From Actinostola sp. cb2023 (taxonomy: Eukaryota > Cnidaria > Anthozoa > Actiniaria > Actinostolidae), in the NCBI GenBank assembly GCA_033675265.1, contig JAUJYZ010000864.1, positions 96,199 to 160,198 on the forward strand: 64,000 nt of DNA. The letters are read 5' to 3'. Every line of letters starts with the position of its first letter. The first letter of the stretch is position 1. Of the stretch, positions 9,201 to 19,200 are shown one piece after another. The notes under the pieces were generated by a model, which did not search any database, was not told the origin of the DNA, and saw only the letters and a program-made list of their open reading frames with translations. The position numbers and the translations under genes are program-made.

Positions 9201-11928
9201 TGAGGTAAACGCGTGTCATGCAGGTGTGATATACTTGCGTGATACTTGCGTGAAATACACGGCGAAGAAGTGCACGAGCACAGTCCCCGGTGGTACGAAA
9301 GGTGGATAGCGCTACAACCGGGGCCAGAAAACGAGAAACCGCGTTCCATATGAGGCGTTCGTGAAGGCAACGTTAACCGCAAAACAACCTGATCATTCAC
9401 ATTTTCTTCATTTTATTTTGTGACCTGTTTGAAGTGCGCTCTATCCGATAATGCATATGAAGCGCAATGCATCTCAGCTTAGCGCGTCAAATGTACCACT
9501 TGTATTAGTATTTCTTAGTATTTCTATTTTTCCCATTTTCCTCCCATTCATTTTCTACTATCATCTCGAAACTCTTTGCTTGATTTTTCTTCCTATTTTC
9601 CCATCAGCTACGGAAATCAAATCTAATGATTCTCATTTTGTTTTTGTTTCAGCAATGGTAGGTTCTCTTGCTATAGCAATAACGTTTGTAGCAACCTTCC
9701 CAGCCGCTAAACTCGTAGACTATTTCGGCTTAAGGGCGGTCACTTTCAGCGGGGCCGTGATATGCATAGTCAGTCTTATCGCTACTTCGTTTGCACAAAA
9801 CCTCATATCGGTCTTTTTCACCTATAGCATTGGATTCGGCATTGGAGCAAGCTTTTTATATACCTCATCGATGTTCATAAGTAGTAAGTACTTTAAGGGT
9901 CACCGTAATGTAGCCCTGGGGATCATATGTGCCGGTGGTGGCGCGGGCTATTTGGTATTCGGGCCAGTGCTTCAGCTAATGCTCGATAAGTTTGGTTGGA
10001 AATTGACCTGCCGTTATATGGGAATCGTGTTCGTTATCCCGGCGATTATTGCGTTTTTCTACGGATCGAATACGCAGAACGAACAAAGGAAGGAAGAAGA
10101 GGAAGCAGACAATGAACCCTTACATGACGTTCCTTCAAAGAAAGTCTTTCATTGGTCGATTTTGAAAAACTCGTCGTATACAGTGAACGTTGCTTCGATG
10201 ACTCTTGCTGGCTTAGCTCATTATGTACCACAAATCTACTTGGTAAGTTGATAAGGACTAGCGGTTACTCTGGTAGAGACTGTTGATAAGGACTAGCGGT
10301 TACTCTGGTAGAGACTGTTGATAAGAACTAGCGGTTACTCTGGTAGAGACTGTTGATAAGAACTAGCGGTTAAACTGGTAGAGACTGTTGATAAGGACTA
10401 GCGGTTACTCTGGTAGAGACTGTTGATAAGGACTAGCGGTTACTCTGGTAGAGACTGTTGATAAGGACTTGTCTAGCGGTTAAACTGGTAGAGACTGTTG
10501 ATAAGGACTAGCGCCGGGTTAAACTGGTAGAGACTGTTGATAAGGACTAGCGCCGGGTTAAACTGGTAGAGACTGTTGATAAGGACTAGCGCCGGGTTAA
10601 ACTGGTAGAGACTGTTGATAAGGACTAGCGGTTAAACTGGTAGAGACTGTTGATAAGGACTAGCGCCGGGTTAAACTGGTAGAGACTGTTGATAAGGACT
10701 AGCGCCGGTTAAACTGGTAGAGACTGTTGATAAGGACTAGCTGTTAAACTGGTAGAGACTGTTGATAAGGACTAGCGGTTAAACTGGTAGAGAAAACTTT
10801 CATTACATTGCCCGCCGCTGAAGTACTCCGCAACTTTGCGGAGGGAGAGGGGGCAATCCACGAGTTGGTCAATGGATGCCTTTGATTCCACAATCTCGTT
10901 GGTATTTGTGCATAATTTACACTAAATTGAGCCTGCTAAGGCTGTGCAAATCGCCTTTTGTCAAGGAGTACAAACCGGCTAAGCTAAGGTGTCTAAACAA
11001 CTCGAAACTGAAGTATTTAATTCAGAGTGAAGCCGGGTTCCACACGCTTCACTGAGAAGCCATACCATGTAAAGTGCTAACACCGTCAACACATTCATTC
11101 CACCAGGTCGAGCTCTGCGAGAAACTTGGCATCTCATCATCAAGATCGTCCCAGCTTCTCATATTCATTGGGTTGGCAACAATCGTCTCTAGAGTGGTCG
11201 CTGGAGTTCTTCAAAACTCCTCCCGCGTTTCTACGCTATTCGTGTTCCAATCTTGCCAGTTCTTCCACGCCCTAGTTCAGCTTTCCATCCCCTTTGCACA
11301 CAAATACGAACATTTCATAGTTATTTGTATTTTGTATGGACTAGCTGACGGGGCATTCGCTACGTCGTTGAACAATCTATTGCTGAGCATGGTGCGACCC
11401 GAACAAGTTTCCTCGGCATTTGGTTTTGGATGCTTTGTTAATTCTGTGTCTGTTGCCGCTGGTGCTCCACTAGCAGGTATGTTGCCCATACAGTGGGCTC
11501 TCTGGCTACCACCCTTATTGTGGCAACGTGTCAGATAGTTTGTAGGGTAGTTTTGATTTAGATTCGCAAAGGATTGTGGTAAAATGTACAGCCGCTGTAC
11601 AGTACATAATGCATATTCACTTTTTCACACAGGTCTTTTGATCAAGTATTTTCATTCTCACAATCCTGCCTTCTTTGCTGGAGCGGGTATTTTGTTCGCA
11701 TCCTCTCTCCTCCCCTCTGTGAGATGGCTGGTCGTCTCTATGACGTCACGACTCGGAAGTTCGAGAAGAAACGTCGAAGGAAGAATCCAGCTCTATAAAG
11801 AACACAAAAAGGAACTTGCGGAACAGAAGCCACAAAACATTGTAATTCAGGATTGTGAGGTCTCTCCTTTCCAAATTCTTGTCTGTGAAGAATCAGCTGA
11901 GAATACTTTTACGGAAGTAGTCATATGA
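6233..11928 (+). CDS. SLC16/MCT-like MFS transporter, complete, 4 coding exons
   Basis: Coding exons 6233-6407, 9653-10242, 11107-11476 and 11633-11928 give 476 residues, with intron phases 1, 0, 1 and canonical GT-AG borders. The N-terminus has SWSWFLCILAALCNALHFGV then LSFGVLFPYLLEHFTES, the usual MCT helix-1/loop pattern. Joining exon 2 gives DITAMVGSLAIA. The N-terminal six helices end with a charged central loop (EQRKEEEEADNE), and the second half carries HYVPQIYL|VELCEKLGIS and GLADGAFATSLNNLLLSMV. The acidic tail ends TFTEVVI, a possible class I PDZ-like end. The family moves monocarboxylates or other small organic anions with protons across the plasma membrane; the substrate here is unknown. 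The long first intron (3.2 kb) holds a 21-bp satellite, and intron 2 is nearly all minisatellite. The start was chosen as the ATG giving the family N-terminus; no upstream exon was sought. Confidence 0.87.
7832..8222. repeat. CACGAACATGACACG minisatellite in MCT intron 1
   Basis: Six near-perfect 21-bp units (CACGAACATGACACGAAGTTT) at about 7836-7963 are followed by diverged longer units, about 33-38 bp, each with ATTCACGAACATGACACGCAAT, to about 8215. Open frames across it are repeat artefacts. Confidence 0.93.
8740..8920. repeat. Purine-rich (GGA/GGGA) low-complexity tract
   Basis: Almost all G and A on the + strand for about 180 bp inside MCT intron 1; no clear unit length. Confidence 0.8.
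10247..10793. repeat. 35-40 bp minisatellite, about 15 units, next to splice donor
   Basis: Units of GTTGATAAGGACTAGCGGTT...CTGGTAGAGACT, with variants in which ACTC becomes AAAC or GCCGGG is inserted. The array begins 4 bp after the exon-2 donor of the second MCT gene (GTAAGT at 10243) and ends in ACTGGTAGAGAAAAC. There are no variable spacers, so it is not a CRISPR array. Confidence 0.95.
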
Positions 11929-12244
11929 ACGTAAAGCTCTGCACGGTATTTCGGTTTTCTTGGTGTGGGATTCCTGTGGTGAGGTTTGGGTGGTCAACTC
12001 GTGGATGTCAATATTTCTTATGCTTAAATATCGAACAGCTAACGGCCTTAGTGAGCGAGTGACATATTTACATATCCTGAGTCATCACTGACAATAACTC
12101 GTTCCTACACTTAGCATGTCCACGAGTTACAATGTCGCCAGGCACCTTTACAACTTAATTCCGGCGTGCGCGTAGCTGCACGTAGAGATAATCAGTCGAA
12201 CTCCGTTGATACGGGCACCGACAGGAAAGGAAATGTCCACATTA

Positions 12245-12668
12245 ATGGGGGTCGGTATGTTAACAGGAAATATATGGCCAAGTTCCCACCGAGGTGTCCG
12301 TATTAACGAGGTACCCATATTAACCGTATTAACGGGGAGGTGTCCGAGGTGTCCGTATTAACGAGGTACCCATATTAACGGGGTGTCCGTATTAACGGGG
12401 TGTCCATATTGACGAGGTACCCATATTAACGGGGTGTCCGTATAAATAACGGGGTGTCCATATTGACGAGGTGTCCGTATTAACGAGGTACCCATATTAA
12501 CGGGGTGTCCGTATTAACGGGGTGTCCATATTGACGAGGTGTCCGTATTAACGAGGTACCCATATTAACGGGGTGTCCGTATTAACGAGGTGTCCGTAAT
12601 AACGGGGTGTCCGTAATAACGGGGTGTCCGTAATAACGGGGTGTCCGTAATAACGGGGTGTCCGTAAG
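12245..12668. repeat. 17-bp minisatellite GTGTCCGTATTAACGGG
   Basis: About 24 degenerate units alternate GTGTCCGTATTAACGGG, GTGTCCATATTGACGAG and GTACCCATATTAACGGG between the second and third MCT genes. The rest of 11929-13261 shows no coding signal. Confidence 0.93.
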
Positions 12669-13261
12669 GCGGGTTTCGACTGCATCATTAGCAGCTGACA
12701 TTGCACACTATAATTTTGCGTCAGATGATGGCCAGGGATATGTAGGTGGCTCGCGTGGGCCGTTTTGCAATAGAACTTGCTATCAGAATATATATGTTTA
12801 TTGTGAAAAGGTTTATTTATTAAAGTCATTTTAAATCTTATTGTTGTCAGGCAAATGATTCTAGTAGATGCTACGCTTATTCTCACGCTATCTCCCGATA
12901 TATCGCGTCCAAATAAGGACCGTCGAAGTGAGTGTAAACTAAGCTCTGTACATGTAACCCAGAGTTGATACTGAAAACAACCAATATTCTTTTCCTCCCC
13001 CCTCCCCCTTTTTTACTCACAGACGCCACAAGGGACAAATACAACTAGTCAGCAGATCGAAGGAGACTCGAAGACATTAGAAATCTTCACAATTTTTTTT
13101 TGAGTCGACCATAACACAGGAAGCCCGCACCTGATATTGGGGTCAGAGAGAACTCTGGGTAAAACCCTCAGCATGTGTACGTTTGGGACGTCATGTAAAG
13201 AACTCGCCAGGATTCAATCAAATCCCAGTAAAATGCATGTTTAGAATACACTCTAGCTGAC

Positions 13262-16200
13262 ATGGCGACAGACGAACCCTATAGCACAGTGCAAAGCATA
13301 GATGATGGTACTTTAGCAGAAATAACACCACGAAGTGAGCAGTACCAACACAAACAAGATGGTGTTTGGTCGTGGGTCGTGTGTTTCAGCGCTTCACTTT
13401 CGATGGCTTTTGTGATAGGTATAACTTTTAGCTATGGGGTTTTGTTGCCGGTGTTTGGGGAATATTTCCATGAAAGCAGACAAAAGACAGGTAAGGTTGT
13501 GATTGCTTCTAAATTATTTATGGTGATAGGAATGTATAACGACTATAACTAACAGACTATTAAAATAATTAACTTAAGCCTTAAATAAATAAACACAGCT
13601 TTAATAACTAACTTAATTAACTTACGAACTACTGATTTCTGTTGCAGTAGTTGAGAAAACTGAAATAAAGAGAATATCTACGAGATGTTTTTGTATACAT
13701 GCTTGAATCGTGTGATATAAGCTTACTTAATGCCAGCGCTTACAATATTCAGTTGAGATTGGATCTGTTCATCTGTGACTGACAACTTTTGAAAAGTCAA
13801 CGGCACTGAGCAGGCATGTTGTACTCAACTGGACTGGACTGGACCCGAAAAACACGGACTAAGTCTTAGGAAGACAAATGTATGGTACGTTGGGTTACCT
13901 GTGACAGTAGAGTTTACGATACAGCTCCCAGTGTCATTTGGCGGCAAACTTTATTTGTAAGTATTCTATGTTGATTTGCGTGTAGTCGCCCAAAAGGTCA
14001 TTTTTAGGGTCGGCATGTACCGGAGCCACTTTTATCCGTGCTTGTGACCCGAGCCGACCCAAGAAAGGTTTGTAGTGTAAATGGGCCTAAAATGTACCAT
14101 GCTCGAGAATCCATCGGTGCTCTTCGGCGTGGGCTCGGAAATCGCCCCGCCAGAGAACCGCTGGAGAACTTGCCTGCTAGAACGGCTTCTGGGACGGAGA
14201 CATAATCTCATTACGGTTTGACAGCTTTTAAGGTAAGTCTTCTTTTGACCTCGCTCTCTCTCTCTCGGGAAGGAGGTCAAAAGAAGACTCTGGCGCACAA
14301 GGTAACGTACTTGTCGTCTCCAACAACTTCCAGACTTTAAAACAAAATCTGGACACGTCTTTTGCCGTTCAGGCATGTTCAGGATTTCTCTGTCGTCCGA
14401 ACTCCGGCAATGTCAGTTGATATTCAAACTGTTATCGAAAAAACATCGCTTCGATTTTCTATGAACGTCTTGACTATGAACGTGAATGACTGAAGTGCAT
14501 AAATATTTTTAAATATCTTGTAAACAACTTTGATCTCTTGGATCCATCTTTCAACAGTCCTTTCATTAGCTGTCAACACTGACTTTTGCCGACGGCGTCC
14601 GTTTTAATGAATGAAAATATGGCTGAGCTCTTATTGGCCCTATTTTTTGTGACAAAAAATAGGGTCAATCAGAAGCCAGCATTATCTCACGCCCCAGAAG
14701 TCGTTTTAGCAGGTAAGTTCTCCAGCGGTTCTTCTGGCGGGGCGATGTTTCATCCGAGCCCACGCCGAAGAGCACCGATGGATTCTCGAGCATGAAAATG
14801 TACCTGATTGAAAGATTTATTTTATACCAATCAGAATACAGGAAATTCGTCAGTATTCAATTCATTCTTCCTATATATCATACACTGCATTCTCAGTTTT
14901 TTCTCTTATTTTCTATGGTATGGAATAATTCCTGGTATTCCACCCCAAAGCATTGTATAACTAATATATATTGCAGTATCAGAAGTTTTACAAGAGGCTG
15001 TATTTATTTTCTCAGGTCAGTGAATAATGATTGGGAAACATCTTAAAAGCATGGGAGACTTCAAACTTAACATTAACAAATATCTATGAGCGGCGATGTT
15101 CTGTTTGTTGTAACATGGCTGCTTTTGCATTTATTTGCAGTGATTACACGCTATATATTCTAATAGGCCGGATTAATGTTACTGGCCCTATAAACTCAAT
15201 GGGTACTTAATGAAAAAGAGCTTTCCCGGCTGTGTCAATACGTATTCGAATCTCACGTATCCAATCGCTCTTGGATGCACTATGCTGCACCAAATCACGT
15301 TTCAAAGAAAGATGTCAAAAAATCCTTCTCGAAAAAATTAACATTAACAATATTAACTAAAGATCTATGAGCGGCGATGTTCTGTTTCACGTATCCAATC
15401 GCTCTTGGATGCACTGTGCTGCACTACCCTGCGAGCAGAGGTTCCTTTTCGTCTCTCTATTTACACTGAGTCTTTTGCTTTTACTTTTGTTGAATGGCCT
15501 TTTGTTTTGGCTTTTACCTTGCTGTTCTTGTACTTGTAGTAATTTTTTTTGAGAAGGATTTTTTTTACAAATGACACTGGGAGCTGTATCGTAAACTGTC
15601 ACAGGTAACCCAACCATACATGTGTCTTCCTAAGACTCAGTCCGTGTTTTTTGAAAACGCGGACTCAGTCCGTGTTTTTCGGGTCCAGTCCAGTCCAGTC
15701 CAGTTGAGTCTGTGTTATACAACATGCCCACTGAGCAGTTTTGAATATAATAGAGCCACAGTATTCATATAAGGGGAAAAAATACCCAAAATGATTAAAA
15801 TGAGCTGAAATTCACTCCAGATGTGAAGAATGTATAGTAAAACACACTGTGTTTGTTTTAGTAAACTTTATTCAGAATTTTCAGAGAAATTGTGTTTTTA
15901 GGTTTTTCAATAAAACTGATAGGCAAAGCTGCCATGAGTAGAGCTTGGGCTACCTGTGGTAGAGCTAGCGTTTAGGAGCGGGCTTCAAGTGATATATCAA
16001 CAACGAGTGCGAGTGTTTCATCAGGGGTTCAAAACACCGAGAAACTAATGATACGGCCGAGTGCTTTTATTGTTTCGAGGTGTTTTGAATCCCCTGATGA
16101 AACACGAAGCACGAGTTTTTGATATGGCTTCTCAAACGAATTAATAATGAATGATTATCTGAATTGTTCTCGAGTCTCCTGAGAAAATAACATAATTAAT

Positions 16201-19200
16201 AATTGCTTTTGTGTCTTGGCCTAATGAGTCACCTCGCAAGTATGCACCTTTTCGTAGTTTCCCAGAATGCTTCATGATTCTGCACGCGCAAGCGAGGACA
16301 GGGTACAAAATAGATCGAAAATATTAAGAGAACGAAAAAATTCAGCAGAAAACTTAGACTTTTAAATTAAAAGTGCGTAAGAAGAATTATAAAGATAGAT
16401 GCAAATTCTCAAGCAAAGAAAATGTTCTTGATTAGATACAGGAGTCGTATTTCCTCAATACACGATCAATTCTAAATATATTTTTCCGCTGACCTCGCTT
16501 GCGCGCGCAGAATCATGAAGCATTCTGGGAAACTACGAAAAGGTCCATTATGTTTGTTAAAAAGAGCTTCAAAATTGTTTGTTTGTTAAAAAGAGCTTCA
16601 AAATTGTTTGTTTGTTAAAAGGAGCTTCAAAATTGAACAAGCAGTCAGGTAGTCTAATGTGTAATGTGCGAGGGGTCAGTGATTCAACTCTGGTTGATGA
16701 TTTATCACTCGATTTTTTTTCATGATAAGCAAGAGGTAGTAAGGTCTACTAAGTTAAGGTGGCTCGAAGTAGTTTTTTACTGACCACACTTGTACTTTTC
16801 ATTCGGTGAATTGATAGACTTATCCTAAACCAATCAGAACGACTTTTGCACCAGTTATCAGGCAAGTATGGAAATTTAGAATCATGTCAAATGCAGCTCG
16901 TTCGAGGTTTCCTTGGCAATGATAAACAAAGATCGTTGAAATCAGTTTTTCTAAAATATCTCAAAATTTCGATGAGCTATATGCATTACAAACTACATAC
17001 TAAGGCAACGTAGCTGAGACAGAATTCAAACTTTTTGATAGATTTAGCGGACTTTCTTTTGAACTAAATCTTTGATAATTTAGGGCTTAGGAAATATAAA
17101 TGATATTAAGAGGACGGTGATTTATTTCAACATCGCGTAATATCCTCCAAAAGCCAGCCCTTTTGAACAGTTTGACTTTCGATTTTCGCTTTGGGTTAAC
17201 ACTCTAATTTTATTCTAACTAAGCACAAACTATTAAAAACAAAGTAAATTGTCTGCCTGAAGCTATTTTAGCGTTGTACAAAGCCATTTTCCTGCTTTTT
17301 GTTTCAATTTTGAGGTAATTCAGGGGAAAACATCAGCAATACTAGCAAATATACAGATCTAGCCCATGTGAACAGTTTTCAAATCAAATTTTCACTTTGG
17401 GTTAACACTCTAATTTCACTTTTACCAGTCAAAAACCATCACAAATAACTTGAACTCTTTGCTAAAGCAGTTTTAGCCTTGTACAAAACGTATTTTCCAG
17501 CCTATTGGTTTTTGGCGCTCAATACGCGCGTTCGTAAAAAATATTCTCTTAATGTGATCTTTTTTCGGGCATAATGGTTTCTTTAGGCCCATGAAGTTCA
17601 TTTGCGCTCGGGCATGAATAACCTTCATTGGGACTAAGGAAACCATTATGCCCTCAAAAGATCACATTAATGTTATAAGAATTTCAGTGTCTTGATCAGT
17701 GTCTTGATCAGTTCTTCCTCCGGTATCAAGATACATCCACCTGACCCGAATCGTGAGAGCTGATTGGTTATTGAGCTAATGAATTATTAATGAGTTTGAG
17801 AATCGAGACGATTCCATTGGACAGTTATTTTACAGCATTTTGACCAAACAAGGAAGATCCATAAGTCGCAGATTTGGTTCTTTTTCTTAGAGTTGGTAAT
17901 TTATGAAAAGACTTCAATATCTCGAACAATGAACAATAGAAACTATTGTATTTATTTTTAGCGTCGTTTTAGAGTACCACTAAAATAATAATAACAATCT
18001 TAAACTAAAATCGCTCATTTAAGATCAGATTATAAAATCTTCGTTGTGCATTGATCACGTTTCAGCTCTGGTTGGCTCCCTAGCCATGTGCTTTACATTT
18101 CTGTTTGGTCCAGTTGCCGGTATGCTGGTCCAGCGGTTGGGTTGCCGGGTAACGACCATTATCGGTTCTATCAGCTGCTCCATTGGTATGTTTTGCAGTT
18201 TCTTGCCGAAGAGAATGGATCTACTTTTCCTGTCGTACAGCCTACTCCATGGTTTTGGCTCGAGCCTCATCTTTAATGCTTCCCTTGTAGTCGTGTCTTT
18301 GTATTTCTACAGAAAACGCTCGATTGCTACTGGTATTGTCACTGCTGGTCAAGGTAGGAGACATTCGTGTTCTCTCTTGTCCCATACCCAGAGGGGGCAG
18401 GGAGAGAGAAAAGAAAGAACAAAGCATCATGGGTAGGAATTAGAGGGGAGAACCCTTCCCTTACTCCGTCGCACTCCGGTTTTAATCCCTTCCCATGGTG
18501 CTGTACTTCCGAGATATTTTTCTATCTCTTTTTCCCCTGCCCCCTCTGGATGATGCCTGGGTACGAGTTATCTTGCAACGTTTTTAATCAAGTGTTGCAA
18601 CAGTAGGGGAGTTGGAGTCGGCAGTAGCAGTAGCAGTTCAAAGTAAAGGGGAGAGAATGTCTGCAGCAGCAAAGTTTCACTGAAAAAAATCCATGTCTTG
18701 GACGGTGTAAATTCTGTGTAAATGTCCAAAACCATGTATTAAATTTACACCATGCGGGCGCTTACTCTTGGCCGGTGTTGGACATTTACATGAAATTCAA
18801 TTTCATGTAGTACAGAATTTACACCAGCCAAATGGCCCAATAGCATGCGTTTTTTCCAGAGTTTGCCCCAGATGGAACTTATTCTGCAGAACAGAACAAG
18901 CGTCTAACGTCAATACGTTCAACCCAATTACAGTCGAACCTCCCGTAAGCGACCACCCAAAATGTCAAGCTTTATAGTGGTCACTTACGAGAGGCGGTCG
19001 GTCGCCTACGAGAGGTTCCAACTGTAGTGATTTCACTTTGAACTGAACTTTTGGTATTTTGGAAAACTGGTCGCTTAGGAGAGGTGGTCGCTTACGAGAT
19101 TGGTCGCAACTGGAGGTTCAACTGTATTCTAATATTGGACTATTTCTTGTCGATAGGTATGGGTGTACTAATGTTTGGACCCATTATGTACTCGCTTATC

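Noticed and set aside
10247..10793. Regular repeat array that could be mistaken for CRISPR
   Set aside because: Units are directly tandem with no unique spacers, lie in an animal intron, and no cas genes exist here.
12245..12668. Array of 17-bp repeats as CRISPR or regulatory array
   Set aside because: Tandem degenerate minisatellite without spacers; the open frame across it is a repeat artefact.
14586..14795. 69-residue frame MPTASVLMNENM...
   Set aside because: Lies inside the MULE-type MITE and ends in its terminal repeat; no homology pattern.
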